Source of the DNA: Brachybacterium muris
Lineage (GTDB): Bacteria; Actinomycetota; Actinomycetes; Actinomycetales; Dermabacteraceae
Assembly (NCBI RefSeq): GCF_016907455.1
Contig: NZ_JAFBCB010000001.1
Span: 744,001-808,000 of the forward strand
Length of the DNA stretch: 64,000 nt
Direction: 5' to 3'
Numbering within the stretch: position 1 is the stretch's first letter; every line of letters begins with the position of its first letter. This document shows positions 30,640-40,001 of the stretch, piece by piece. Below the pieces are notes generated by a model. It ran no database searches, was not told where the DNA came from, and saw only the letters and a list, made by a program, of their open reading frames with translations. A program made the translations under genes and the position numbers.

Positions 30640-31785
30640 GTGACCACCACTGCCATCCTCTCCGACGTCCGCCTCGGTCTCGCCGGCGCCGACGCCACCG
30701 TCGACCTCAGCCTCCGCGACGGCGAGATCATCGCCGTCACCCCGCATGCCGATGGGCAGACGGGTGCCCAGCCGGAGGCCCCGTCGGATGACGAGCGCAT
30801 CGACGGCCGCGGACTGCTGGCCATCCCGGGCCTGATCAACACCCACGCGCACGTGGACAAGTCCTGGTGGGGTCGTCCCTGGCAGTCCTTCGGCGGCCCG
30901 CCCGGGCTGGAGGGCCGCATCAGCCACGAGCGCGCCCGCCGCGACGAGCTGGGCATCCCCGGTGTGGACGTGACCGGCGAGGTGCTGCGCCAGTTCCTGC
31001 GCCACGGCACCACCGCCATCCGCACCCACGTGGACGTGGACCTCGGCGTGGGCCTGCGCGGCATCGATGTGGTGCGCGAGGCCGTCGAACAGACCTGTCC
31101 GACCATGCGCTGCACGATCGTGGCGTTCCCGCAGGACGGCGCACTGCGCCGCCCGGGCGTGGTGGACCTGCTGCGGCGCGCCGCCGAGAACGGAGTGGAG
31201 CACGTGGGCGGTCTGGACCCCGCCGGCATCGACCGTGACCCCGCCGGGCAGCTCGACGCCCTGTTCGACATCGCCGATGCCACCGGCTGCGGCATCGACA
31301 TCCACCTGCACGACCCCGGTGACCTGGGCGCTTTCGAGTTCGAGCTGATCATCGAGCGCACGCGCGCCCTGGACCTGAAGGGCCGGGTGAACATCGCCCA
31401 CGGTTTCGCGCTGGCCGACGTCCCCGCCGCCCGCGCCCGCGACCTGTGGAGCCCCTACGGCCCCGGCGACATGATGGAGATCGCCCGCCAGCACGCCCGC
31501 ATGACCGGCGCCCGCTACGACGAGGAACTGCTGCACGTGCTGGCCCAGACCTCCACCGCCGCCGAGTGGTTCGTCGGTGGCACCGGCGAGGGCGACCGCG
31601 ACTCGGGCGTCACCGGCTGGGCCGGTGGCACCGACGATCCCGCCGCGGCCGTCGGCCTCGGGGTCGGCTCCCGCGCCGACATCGTGCTGCTGGATGCAGA
31701 GAACCCGATGGATGCCCTGGTGCGCGCCCCCGCCCGGCAGCTGGTGCTCGTCGGCGGAGAGATCGCCCACGACGAGAGCCGCTGA
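30640..31785 (+). CDS. Cytosine-deaminase-like amidohydrolase with apparent internal deletion
   Basis: 381 residues; CodA-type relatives are about 400-430. Metal-site motifs are present at NTHAHVDKSWWG near 67, DIHLHDPGD near 223 and IAHGFALADVPA near 253. Then the sequence jumps straight to RDLWSPYGPGDMMEIARQHA. In the family about 40 residues lie between these blocks, including the conserved Asp of the GSD-type motif needed to activate the metal-bound water. That segment is absent without a frameshift. The enzyme is therefore probably inactive or altered. GTG start; CATAAT lies six bases upstream (leaderless). Confidence 0.8.
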   Translation: MTTTAILSDVRLGLAGADATVDLSLRDGEIIAVTPHADGQTGAQPEAPSDDERIDGRGLLAIPGLINTHAHVDKSWWGRPWQSFGGPPGLEGRISHERARRDELGIPGVDVTGEVLRQFLRHGTTAIRTHVDVDLGVGLRGIDVVREAVEQTCPTMRCTIVAFPQDGALRRPGVVDLLRRAAENGVEHVGGLDPAGIDRDPAGQLDALFDIADATGCGIDIHLHDPGDLGAFEFELIIERTRALDLKGRVNIAHGFALADVPAARARDLWSPYGPGDMMEIARQHARMTGARYDEELLHVLAQTSTAAEWFVGGTGEGDRDSGVTGWAGGTDDPAAAVGLGVGSRADIVLLDAENPMDALVRAPARQLVLVGGEIAHDESR

Positions 31786-31884
31786 ATCGCCCCGCCCCTG
31801 CCCGTGCACCCCGGTGCCCGGTAGTCTGGCCTGCGCCGAGGACTGCCGTCACCGCCCCGGACCGACCTGAAGGACCAACGCCCC

Positions 31885-33498
31885 GTGTTCAACAACCTGT
31901 CCGATCGCATCACAGCGTCGCTGAAGGGCCTGCGCGGCCATGGCCGCCTCACCGAGGCCGACGTCGACAAGACGATCCGCGAGATCCGCCGCGCCCTGCT
32001 GGACGCCGACGTCGCGGTCTCCGTGGTGCGCGAGTTCACCGGGCGCGTACGCGAACGGGCCCTGGGCGAGGAGGTCTCCAAGGCCCTCAACCCCGCCCAG
32101 CAGGTCGTCAAGATCGTCCATTCCGAGCTGGTCGAGGTACTCGGCGGCGCCACCGGGGAGTTCACCTGGGCCAAGCACCCGCCCACGGTGATCATGCTGG
32201 CCGGCCTGCAGGGTGCTGGCAAGACCACCCTGGCCGGCAAGCTCGCCAAGTGGATGAAGGGGCAGGGCCACACCCCGATGCTGGTCGCCGCCGACCTCCA
32301 GCGCCCCAACGCCGTCAACCAGTTGCAGATCGTCGGTGAGCGCGCCGGAGTGCCGGTGTTCGCCCCCGAGCCCGGCAACGGTGTGGGCAATCCCGTGCTG
32401 GTGGCGATGAACGGTGTGTCCACCGCGCAGTTCCAGCAGCATGACGTGGTCATCGTCGATACCGCCGGCCGCCTCGGCATCGACGAGGAGATGATGCAGC
32501 AGGCCCGCGAGATCCGCGACGCCGTGAACCCGCACGAGACCCTGTTCGTGGTCGACGCGATGATCGGTCAGGACGCGGCCCGCGTGGCCGAGGCGTTCCG
32601 CGACGGCGTGGGCTTCACCGGTGTGGTGCTCTCCAAGCTCGACGGCGACGCCCGCGGTGGTGCGGCCCTGTCCATCACCGGCGTCACCGAGCGGCCCATC
32701 CTGTTCGCCTCCACCGGTGAGAGCCTCGATGACTTCGAGCGCTTCCACCCCGATCGGATGGCCAACCGCATTCTCGACATGGGTGACGTGCTCACCCTGA
32801 TCGAGCAGGCGGAGAAGGCCTTCGACCAGAAGGAGGCCGAGAAGGCCGCTCAGAAGCTGGCCTCCGGTGAGGACTTCACCCTCGACGACTTCCTGGCCCA
32901 GATGCAGCAGCTCAAGAACATGGGCTCCATCAAGAAGATGCTGGGCATGCTGCCCAACATGGGCCAGTACCGCGAGCAGCTGGAGAACTTCGACGAGAGC
33001 GAGCTCGGTCGCGTCGAGGCGATCATCCGCTCGATGACCCCGGCCGAGCGGCAGGACCCGAAGCTGCTCAACGGATCGCGCCGCAACCGCATCGCCAAGG
33101 GCTCCGGCACCACGGTGCAGCAGGTCAACCAGCTGATGGAGCGGTTCAAGCAGGCCCAGACCATGATGCGTCAGATGGGTCGTGGCATGGCCGGCGGTGG
33201 CATGCCGGGCATGCCCGGTGGGCCCGGCATGGGCATGGGGAAGAAGTCGCGCGGCAAGGCGCAGCAGCAGCCCCGCACCAAGAAGGCCAAGTCCAAGAAC
33301 CCCGCCAAGGCCGCTCGCGAGCAGGCCGAGGCCGCCAAGCGCGCAGCCGAGGGTGGTGGCACGGGTGGCTCCGCCTTCGGTGCCGGCGCTGCAGGTCAGG
33401 GCGGTGCCGGTGGCCAGGGTGGCATGCCGGATCTCTCCGACTTCGACCCCAGCCAGCTCCCGCCGGACATGCAGAAGCTCTTCGGCCAGGGCCGCTGA
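31885..33498 (+). CDS. ffh: Signal recognition particle protein Ffh
   Basis: 537 residues. N domain (1-85), G domain with MLAGLQGAGKTTLAGKLAKW near 105, VDTAGRLGIDEEMM near 190, SKLDGDARGG near 248, then the M domain (about 300-435) that binds 4.5S RNA and signal sequences, ending in Met/Gly-rich GMAGGGMPGMPGG. A long Lys/Ala/Gly-rich tail extends past the usual end. GTG start; TAGTCT at 31822-31827 is a likely -10. Co-operates with FtsY encoded upstream. Confidence 0.96.
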   Translation: MFNNLSDRITASLKGLRGHGRLTEADVDKTIREIRRALLDADVAVSVVREFTGRVRERALGEEVSKALNPAQQVVKIVHSELVEVLGGATGEFTWAKHPPTVIMLAGLQGAGKTTLAGKLAKWMKGQGHTPMLVAADLQRPNAVNQLQIVGERAGVPVFAPEPGNGVGNPVLVAMNGVSTAQFQQHDVVIVDTAGRLGIDEEMMQQAREIRDAVNPHETLFVVDAMIGQDAARVAEAFRDGVGFTGVVLSKLDGDARGGAALSITGVTERPILFASTGESLDDFERFHPDRMANRILDMGDVLTLIEQAEKAFDQKEAEKAAQKLASGEDFTLDDFLAQMQQLKNMGSIKKMLGMLPNMGQYREQLENFDESELGRVEAIIRSMTPAERQDPKLLNGSRRNRIAKGSGTTVQQVNQLMERFKQAQTMMRQMGRGMAGGGMPGMPGGPGMGMGKKSRGKAQQQPRTKKAKSKNPAKAAREQAEAAKRAAEGGGTGGSAFGAGAAGQGGAGGQGGMPDLSDFDPSQLPPDMQKLFGQGR

Positions 33499-33523
33499 CG
33501 CGTCTCGCCGTCGCGGTCGCCCT

Positions 33524-33589
33524 CCCCCTTGCGTGCTACCTCCTGACCGGCGCCAGCCCCCTTGCGTGCTACCTCCTGACCGGCGCCAG
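33524..33589. repeat. Two identical tandem 33-bp units after ffh
   Basis: Exact 33-bp duplication (33524-33556 and 33557-33589), beginning 26 bases after the ffh stop. Each unit contains CTTGCGTGCTACCTCCTGAC. The exact identity suggests recent slippage or a constrained site. The intergenic stretch 33499-33778 holds only this and the repeats listed next. Confidence 0.85.
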
Positions 33590-33664
33590 CCCCGCCCCAC
33601 CGGGGTGCATCAGCCACGTCCCGTAGGTGGGGGCGGTGCAACACCCCGGTTACGGGTGGGTACG

Positions 33665-33737
33665 TTCCAGATTCTGGAAGCTGGCCACACGAAACTCGGT
33701 GATGCGGGGTCTGTGTTCGGCGATGTGGGGTCTGTGA
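33665..33737. repeat. Palindrome and tandem 21-bp repeats before IS3
   Basis: TTCCAGA-T-TCTGGAA (33665-33679) is a perfect 7+1+7 palindrome. Two 21-bp units follow (33696-33716, 33717-33737; three mismatches) containing GGGGTCTGTG. IS3 copy A inserted 41 bases further on. No gene is seen here. Confidence 0.6.
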
Positions 33738-34113
33738 CGGCACGCAGCACAGGTGACTCGGACAGTCCAGTCACGGTCTGAATCGTCCGGGGTTTGATAG
33801 AGGGTGAGCCAGACATCCTGGAAGGACCCCCTGATCACCATGGCCAACTACAAGTACCCCGTCGAGCTGCGGGAGCGAGCGACCCGCCTGGCCGTCGAGG
33901 CCCGCCGCGACCCGGCGACACGCATCGGCGCGATCGCGCGGATCGCGAAGCTGAATATTCGCCTCGCTGGGGTCCGCTGATCGAGGGTTCGGGTGCCACG
34001 TCGCTGCCGTAGCGGTGGCGTCGTTCGGGACCACCAGTGGTGTCGTTGGGGCCGCTCTGTCTACGCTCCTTCCGCCGTGTGTATAGGGCACGCGGCGGAA
34101 GGAGCAATCTGGA

Positions 34114-35676
34114 ATGGTACGGAAGATCAGGGCGAAGCTGGTGCTCCAGCTGCGCGCAGAAGGTCTGTCGGGGCGAGCGATTTCGTCCTCGCAGGGCATG
34201 TCCCGCAAGTCCGTGAGGGCGGTGTTCGAGGCCGCTGACGCTGCAGGGATCGGGTGGGGCGATATCGCGGACGTCGCCGATGAGCAGGTGTATGCCCGGT
34301 TGTTCCCGGGCCGGGGCGAGCACGAGAGCGTGTTCGCACAGCCGGACTGGGAACAGGTCCATCGAGAGATGGCCAGGGTCGGCGTGACGCTGAAGCTGTT
34401 GCACGGCGAGTACTTCGACGCGACCACGGCGGCTGGGGATCCGGCGATGGGGTATGACCGGTTTTGCCGCACCTACCAGCACCACGTCATGGTCACCGGT
34501 GCCGCTTCGAGAGTCGGTCACAAGGCCGGCCAGAGCGTGGAGGTCGACTGGTCCGGCCCCACGATGGAGCTGGCCGATCCGGTCACCGGCGAGGTCTCGA
34601 AGGTGTTCTTGTTCGTTGCCTGCCTGCCTTTTTCTCGTTACGCGTTCTGCTTCCCGGCGCTGGATATGCGCCAGGAGTCCTGGCTGCGAGCGCACGTAGC
34701 GATGTTCGAGGCGCTGGGCGGGACGGTCCCGAGGATCGTTCCGGACAACCTCAAGACCGGTGTGGTGAAGCACCCCCGCGAGGGCGAGATCGTCCTGAAC
34801 GATGCGTATCGCGAGATGGCAGCGCATTACTCGGCGGCGGTGCTCCCGGGGAGGGTGCGGAAACCGAAAGACAAGGCGAGCGTGGAGAACACCGTCGCGC
34901 ACGTCGCGACCTGGGTCATCGCCGGGCTGCGGGATCAGCGATTCACGTCCCTGCCCGAACTTGCAGCCGCCATCGGGCAGCGGATGGAGGCCTATAACGC
35001 GGAGCCGTTCCAGAAGCGGCCCGGATCCCGCGCCAGCGTGTTCGACGCGGAGGAGCGGCCGCTGCTGACGCCGCTGCCGGCGGTGCCCTACGAGATCTCG
35101 ACATGGCACTACGGACGACGAGTGGGCAGGAACGGGCACGTCACGTTCGCGCGGAACTTCTACTCCGCGCCGTTCGCGCACATCGGCGCGAAGGTCGATC
35201 TGCGCATCACGGCCCGGACGCTGGAGATCTATCAGGGCAGCCAGCGACTGACCAGTCACCTGCTGCTCCCGGAGACCGCGAGCAATGAGTACCGCACCAA
35301 CGACGCGGACCTACCTGCGGGCGAGCGTTTCCAGGCCTGGGACGCGCAGAGGGTGCGGGCGTGGGCAGATCGGGTCGGGCCGGCCACGGTGATCGTGATC
35401 CAGCGGATCTTCGAGTCCGTGCCGATCGTGGAACAGGGCCTGGATCCCGCGTTGGCGGTGCTACGGCTCTCTCGCCGCTTCTCCGTAGATCGGGTCGAGG
35501 CGGCCTGCGCACTCGCGCTGACGGGACGGGTCCGTTCACCGCGCTATGCGCATCTGCACCCGATCTTGGCCACCGGGCAGGACAAGGTCGCCGCCCTGCG
35601 TCCACCCCGCGAGGAACCCGCGGAAGACGGCGGATACGTCCGTGGCGCCGACTACTACGCCGGAGGTGTCCGGTGA
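34114..35676 (+). CDS. istA: IS21 transposase IstA, copy 3
   Basis: 520 residues, identical to the other three IstA proteins; intact DDE core. Located 162 bases inside the element, as in each copy. Confidence 0.93.
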   Translation: MVRKIRAKLVLQLRAEGLSGRAISSSQGMSRKSVRAVFEAADAAGIGWGDIADVADEQVYARLFPGRGEHESVFAQPDWEQVHREMARVGVTLKLLHGEYFDATTAAGDPAMGYDRFCRTYQHHVMVTGAASRVGHKAGQSVEVDWSGPTMELADPVTGEVSKVFLFVACLPFSRYAFCFPALDMRQESWLRAHVAMFEALGGTVPRIVPDNLKTGVVKHPREGEIVLNDAYREMAAHYSAAVLPGRVRKPKDKASVENTVAHVATWVIAGLRDQRFTSLPELAAAIGQRMEAYNAEPFQKRPGSRASVFDAEERPLLTPLPAVPYEISTWHYGRRVGRNGHVTFARNFYSAPFAHIGAKVDLRITARTLEIYQGSQRLTSHLLLPETASNEYRTNDADLPAGERFQAWDAQRVRAWADRVGPATVIVIQRIFESVPIVEQGLDPALAVLRLSRRFSVDRVEAACALALTGRVRSPRYAHLHPILATGQDKVAALRPPREEPAEDGGYVRGADYYAGGVR

Positions 35677-36419
35677 GCGTGATCGATAACGACACGAAGC
35701 GGAAGCTGCGCGAGATGGGCGCGACCGCGCTGCTGGACGCGATCGATGCCCAGGATGAGGCTCACGTGCTGGGGATGTCGTTCCAGGAACGGCTCCAGCT
35801 GATCGTGGACGAGGCGCATTCCATCTTCAATCATGGAAAGGTCGAGGGTCTGATCCGCCGGGCGGGGCTGCGTTATCCCGGAGCGGACCTGCGGCGGCTG
35901 GATCTGGTCGAGGAACGGGGACTGAACCGGAACGTGATCGCGCAACTGGCAACCTGCTCCTTCATCCAGCGGCAACAGAACGTGGTCTTCCAGGGCTTCA
36001 CCGGCTCAGGGAAGTCCTACCTCGGCTGCGCGCTGGCGAAGCAGGCCTGCCAGCACCGGCTCCGAGCCCACTACATCCGAATGCCCGACCTCGAAGAGGC
36101 CTGGGCCCTGGCAAAGGACAAGCCGCAGGGCCAGACGAAGTTCCTGCGGAAGTACTCCACGTTCTCGCTGCTGGTGATCGACGAGTGGCTGCTGGACCAT
36201 CCTGACGAGGGAATGCGTTCGATGCTGCTGGAACTGCTCGAGCGCCGCTATGACACCGGCTCGACCGTGTTCTGCACCCAGTACCCGAAGAAGGACTGGC
36301 ACGCCCGGCTCGGTGGAGCAGTCCACGCCGATGCGATCATGGACCGCATCGTGCACAACACAATCTGGATCGACACCGGCGACAGGAACATGCGAGAACA
36401 CACCGCACTGCCCCAGTGA
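35673..36419 (+). CDS. istB: IS21 helper ATPase IstB, copy 3
   Basis: 248 residues, identical to the other copies; GTG start overlapping the istA stop; Walker A GFTGSGKS. Confidence 0.93.
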   Translation: MSVIDNDTKRKLREMGATALLDAIDAQDEAHVLGMSFQERLQLIVDEAHSIFNHGKVEGLIRRAGLRYPGADLRRLDLVEERGLNRNVIAQLATCSFIQRQQNVVFQGFTGSGKSYLGCALAKQACQHRLRAHYIRMPDLEEAWALAKDKPQGQTKFLRKYSTFSLLVIDEWLLDHPDEGMRSMLLELLERRYDTGSTVFCTQYPKKDWHARLGGAVHADAIMDRIVHNTIWIDTGDRNMREHTALPQ

Positions 36420-36731
36420 CCCGATGCCGGCGGGAGCCAGTGGTCCCCACCGCGGCGGCTACTGGCCCCCGTCGGCACGATCGGCGGTCCCCAAGAGCAA
36501 GATTCGGTGGCTCCCACGACTACGAATACTCACGAAGCAGACGAACGTGCACAAGGAAGCGCTGCGGAACTGGGTCAGCAAGGCAGAAGCCGCAGACATC
36601 CCGACCGAGGCGGTGGACGCCGAAACGCGGATTCGTCAGTTGGAGGCGGAGAACCGTGAGCTGCGCCGCTCGAACGAGATCCTGAAGTCCGCGACGGCTT
36701 TTTTCGCGGCGGAGTTCGACCGCCCACAGAA

Positions 36732-37658
36732 GTGATCGTCGCCTACATCGACGAACAAAAAGACACGTGGGGGATCGAACCGATCTGCCGAGTTCTCACC
36801 AAAGAGCTCGATGTGAAGATCGCCCCGCAGACCTACTATGCGGCCCGCAGCCGACCTCCCTCGGCTCGCAGTGTTCGTGATGCCGAATTATCGAAGGAGA
36901 TTATGCGCATTCATTTTCATCCACGAATGCGGGTCTACGGGATCCGGAAGATTCATGCGCAGCTCGTCCGCGAGGGCATCGCGGTCGGCAAGGGCAGAGT
37001 CGAGCGACTGTGCCGTTCCCTCGGCATCCGCGGCACCGTACGGGGCAAGTGCCCGCGCACCACGAAGCCGGCCCCGGAGACCGGCCGCCCCTTGGACCTC
37101 GTCCAGCGGGAATTCACCGCGACCGCCCCGAATCAGCTATGGGTAGCGGACATCACCTATGTGCCCACCAGGTCGGGATGGGTATACGTCGCCTTCGTGC
37201 TCGACGTGTTCTCACGAATGATCGTCGGCTGGCAAACCTCGACGCGGCTCTATACCGATCTGGCCCTCGACGCGCTTAACATGGGATTCTGGAACCGTCG
37301 GAAAGCTGGCCAAGACGTGAGTGGATTGATACATCATAGCGACCGCGGAGTTCAATACCGCGCCATCAAATACTCGCAGGCGCTGGAGGAAGCCGAAGTT
37401 GTCGCTTCTGTCGGCTCGAAGGGAGATTCGTACGATAACGCGATGGCCGAGGCACTGAACTCACTCTACAAGCACGAACTGATCTTTCTCGATGGGCCCT
37501 GGAACGGCATCGAGGACGTCGAGCCGGCCACCGCCGACTGGGTCCACTGGTTCAATACCGACCGCCTCCACGGCAAGCTCGACCACCGCACCCCCACCGA
37601 GATCGAGACGGACCACCGGGTCCGTCAGCACGCCCCTCAGACCGCCACCGCGGCCTGA
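36732..37658 (+). CDS. IS3 transposase orfB, copy A
   Basis: 308 residues, integrase core of IS3: first Asp in [15 protein letters not shown] near 137, second in [13 protein letters not shown] near 200, Glu in [13 protein letters not shown] near 236. It differs from copy B by one residue (Cys for Tyr near 110, in RGKCPRTTK). It is normally made as an OrfAB fusion by -1 frameshift; the slip heptamer T-TTT-TTC is at 36699-36705, but orfA is broken in this copy. Confidence 0.9.
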   Translation: MIVAYIDEQKDTWGIEPICRVLTKELDVKIAPQTYYAARSRPPSARSVRDAELSKEIMRIHFHPRMRVYGIRKIHAQLVREGIAVGKGRVERLCRSLGIRGTVRGKCPRTTKPAPETGRPLDLVQREFTATAPNQLWVADITYVPTRSGWVYVAFVLDVFSRMIVGWQTSTRLYTDLALDALNMGFWNRRKAGQDVSGLIHHSDRGVQYRAIKYSQALEEAEVVASVGSKGDSYDNAMAEALNSLYKHELIFLDGPWNGIEDVEPATADWVHWFNTDRLHGKLDHRTPTEIETDHRVRQHAPQTATAA

Positions 37659-37841
37659 GCAACCATCACCCGCACACCCTCAACGAAACCCGGGACTTGA
37701 CAGTCCAGTCCCCGCACCTGGATTTACAGCAGCCCTGCCTCCGTCCAGCAGCCCCCGCACCAGGTTCCTCCCCATGGGGTCCATGTCCACCATCGGGCCT
37801 CACTGCCTGGGGAACCGACCACCGCGCCCTAGCGTCGGGCT

Positions 37842-38753
37842 ATGGCACGGCGTTTCAGAAGACCAGACGATCTCATGCCGGGGAGGCTCTACTCCCGGCC
37901 TGCGCTCATCGATGCAGGCATGCACCCTCGCGTGCTCTCATCACCAGCCATCGTCGCGCCGTTGCCCGGCTACTGCGCGAGAGCGGACGCACCTGTGCCG
38001 CTGATCGCTGTGGCACAGGTGCTGCAGAACGAGGTGCGCCCCGGCGCCGTGATCAGCCATACCACTGCTCTCGAACTGCTCGGCCTACCGTTGCCGCAGC
38101 GGTGCGAGTGGAGTGCAGGGGAACCGCTCCACTGCAGGGCATCCAGCGAGCGGCAGAGGAGCGTGACCAGCCGAATCATCGTGCATGCCCCCAGGGCCTC
38201 AGCGGCGTTCCGCTGGAAAGGCATCGTCCTGTCCCACCCGCTGGTCGCTCTTCAGGACAGTGCGCAGTTCCTCGGCGACGATGACCTCGTGGTGTGCCTC
38301 GACGCACTGGCGGGTACGAAAGCAGAGCTGACGATCCCGCTCCGGGGAATCAGGGCTTTCTCCGGTCAGCTGCGCGGACGTGGAGCCGCATCGGTCAGGC
38401 GCGCAGCCGAGCTGGCAGCGGAGAACGTCTGGTCACCGATGGAGACGAGGACGCGGCTGCTCCTGTCGCGGTGGGGATACCCGTTGCCCGTAGCGAACCT
38501 GCGAATCGATGACCCTGACACGACATGGTTCGGGTTCATCGACCTGGCGTACCCGCAGTGGAAGATCGCGATCGAGTACGACAGCGAGGGGCACCGTCTG
38601 GATCGTCGGAGATGGCAGAAGGATCTGCACAAGAACGAAGTGCTGCACGGCCACGGCTGGACAGTGCTTCGCATCAGCATTGTCGACATCGCGAAGCCGG
38701 AAGCTTTCCTCCTGCGCCTTGCCGCCGCGGTCAGTCGCGCTGAAGCCGCTTGA
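37842..38753 (+). CDS. AbiEi-like / DUF559-type nuclease-fold protein
   Basis: 303 residues. The N-half resembles AbiEi-type antitoxin-like proteins common in actinobacteria (LYSRPALIDAGMHPRV; VISHTTALELLGLP near 66). The C-third has a DUF559/Vsr-like PD-(D/E)xK pattern: FGFIDLAYPQWKIAIEYDSE near 227, then a His and GHGWTVLRISIVDI. Cellular role unknown. No AbiEii toxin partner is adjacent, so it is not a canonical type IV toxin-antitoxin pair. TAGCGT at 37830-37835 lies six bases before the ATG, so the message is probably leaderless. Flanked by IS3 copy A. Confidence 0.7.
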   Translation: MARRFRRPDDLMPGRLYSRPALIDAGMHPRVLSSPAIVAPLPGYCARADAPVPLIAVAQVLQNEVRPGAVISHTTALELLGLPLPQRCEWSAGEPLHCRASSERQRSVTSRIIVHAPRASAAFRWKGIVLSHPLVALQDSAQFLGDDDLVVCLDALAGTKAELTIPLRGIRAFSGQLRGRGAASVRRAAELAAENVWSPMETRTRLLLSRWGYPLPVANLRIDDPDTTWFGFIDLAYPQWKIAIEYDSEGHRLDRRRWQKDLHKNEVLHGHGWTVLRISIVDIAKPEAFLLRLAAAVSRAEAA

Positions 38754-38846
38754 CGGCATCGGACGCCGCTCCGACCGCCCGGACTGAGGAGGCCATCATC
38801 TCGATCATGGAATGCCCGCGCGCAACGAGGCCATTAGGGTCAAAGC

Positions 38847-40001
38847 ATGATCAGCGCTGACACCGACGCCGCAACTGCAAGCGGTGCCCCTTCGCCCCAC
38901 GCCGCCGCCCCTGTCCTGCACCTCACCGGCCCCATCCTGCTGGGCCCGGAGCTGGAGGTCAGTGAGGCATGGGTGCACCAGGGCCGCATCCACCACGAGC
39001 GCCCCGACATCCCCGCAGGCACCGAGATCCGCACCATCGACGGCTACGTCGTCCCCGGACTGGCAGACCTGCACTGCCACCTCGGCATCAGTGACGAGGG
39101 CACCGGCACCACCCTGGAGCAGGCCCGCACCCAGGCCCTCACCGATCGCGACACCGGGGTGCTGCTGATCCGCGACGCCGGATCGATCATCGACAACTCC
39201 CCTCTCCAGCAGCAGGCGGATCTGCCGCGCCTGATCCGCTGCGGCCGCCACCTGGCCCGCACGCGCCGCTACCTCATCGGCTACGCCGACGAGCTCGAAC
39301 CCGAGGCTCTGCCCGATGCCGTGACCCGCGAGGCCGGCCGTGGCGACGACTGGGTGAAGCTGGTGGGGGACTGGATCGACCGCACCGCAGGGGACCTCAC
39401 CCCCTGCTGGGATGCGGAGACCTTCCGCGCTGCGGCCGACGCCGCCCACGCCGCCGGGGCCCGCATCACCGCACACACCTTCGCCGAGGACACCCTGCCG
39501 ATGCTGCTGGACGCCGGCTTCGACTGCCTCGAGCACGCCACCGGCCTGACCGACGAAACCATCGCCCGCGCTGCGGAGACCCGCACCCCGGTGGTGACCA
39601 CCCTGGTCAACGTGGGGGAGTTCGAGCAGTACGCCTCCCAGGGGGAGAAGAAGTTCCCCGCCTACGCAGCGCACATGCGTCGTCTGCGCGAGGGTCGCTA
39701 CGACCGCACCCGCGACGCCCTGGACGCCGGGGTGCCGCTGCTGGTGGGCACCGATGCCGGGGGAGTGCTGGGGCACGGGATCATCCACGACGAGCTCGAC
39801 GAGCTGGCCCGCGCCGGGCTCACCGGGACCCAGATCCTGCAGGCCGCCGCCTGGGGGCCGCGGGAGTTCCTCGGCGTCCCGGGCCTCGAGGACGGTTCCC
39901 CGGCCGACCTGCTCGTGGCCCAGCACGATCCCCGCACCGACCACCGGACCCTGCGGGACCTCACCGCTGTGGTCCTGGCCGGTCAGGTGGTGAAGGCATG
40001 A
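38847..40001 (+). CDS. Metal-dependent amidohydrolase (imidazolonepropionase-like)
   Basis: 384 residues. Complete amidohydrolase set: GLADLHCHLGI near 71 (HxH), the Lys region DDWVKLVGDWID near 168, RITAHTFAED near 204, CLEHATGLTD near 227, and LLVGTDAGGVLGHG near 298 with the catalytic Asp. Substrate not predictable; prolidase- or imidazolonepropionase-like hydrolases share this layout. TAGGGT (38835-38840) lies six bases before ATG, so it is probably leaderless. It overlaps the next gene by four bases (ATGA). Confidence 0.82.
   Translation: MISADTDAATASGAPSPHAAAPVLHLTGPILLGPELEVSEAWVHQGRIHHERPDIPAGTEIRTIDGYVVPGLADLHCHLGISDEGTGTTLEQARTQALTDRDTGVLLIRDAGSIIDNSPLQQQADLPRLIRCGRHLARTRRYLIGYADELEPEALPDAVTREAGRGDDWVKLVGDWIDRTAGDLTPCWDAETFRAAADAAHAAGARITAHTFAEDTLPMLLDAGFDCLEHATGLTDETIARAAETRTPVVTTLVNVGEFEQYASQGEKKFPAYAAHMRRLREGRYDRTRDALDAGVPLLVGTDAGGVLGHGIIHDELDELARAGLTGTQILQAAAWGPREFLGVPGLEDGSPADLLVAQHDPRTDHRTLRDLTAVVLAGQVVKA

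Larger units (their letters stand above)
33952..36532 (+). mobile_element. IS21-family element, copy 3
   Basis: 2,581 bp with the same ends as the other copies. 6-bp target duplication cgaagc at 33946-33951 and 36533-36538. Comparison with the uninterrupted IS3 copy B proves both the element ends and the duplication. Confidence 0.97.
33840..36735 (+). pseudogene. IS3 orfA (HTH protein) split by IS21
   Basis: The first ~37 codons (33840-33951, MANYKYPVELRERATRLAVE onward) are separated by IS21 from the rest (36533-36735, KQTNVHKEALRNWVSKAEAA onward). Removing IS21 and one copy of cgaagc restores the intact copy at 40731-41039. OrfA and the OrfAB transposase cannot be made from this copy. Confidence 0.9.
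33779..37702 (+). mobile_element. IS3-family element, copy A, interrupted by IS21 copy 3
   Basis: Ends TGAATCGTCC and, inverted, TGTCAAGTCC; flanked by the 3-bp duplication gtc (33776-33778, 37703-37705). Without IS21 it is 1,337 bp, exactly the length of copy B at 40670. The copies differ by only a few bases, including one codon in orfB (Cys here, Tyr in copy B). Confidence 0.93.

Noticed and set aside
33499..33778. CRISPR array
   Set aside because: Repeats are directly abutting tandem units with two copies each and no unique spacers; no cas genes in the window.
36250..36735. Frame joining the IS21 right end to the remainder of IS3 orfA as a new fusion gene
   Set aside because: It starts inside istB in another frame without a ribosome site; the joined frame is a by-product of insertion.
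37842..38753. Complete type IV AbiEi/AbiEii toxin-antitoxin system
   Set aside because: No nucleotidyltransferase toxin gene lies on either side; only the antitoxin-like gene is present.
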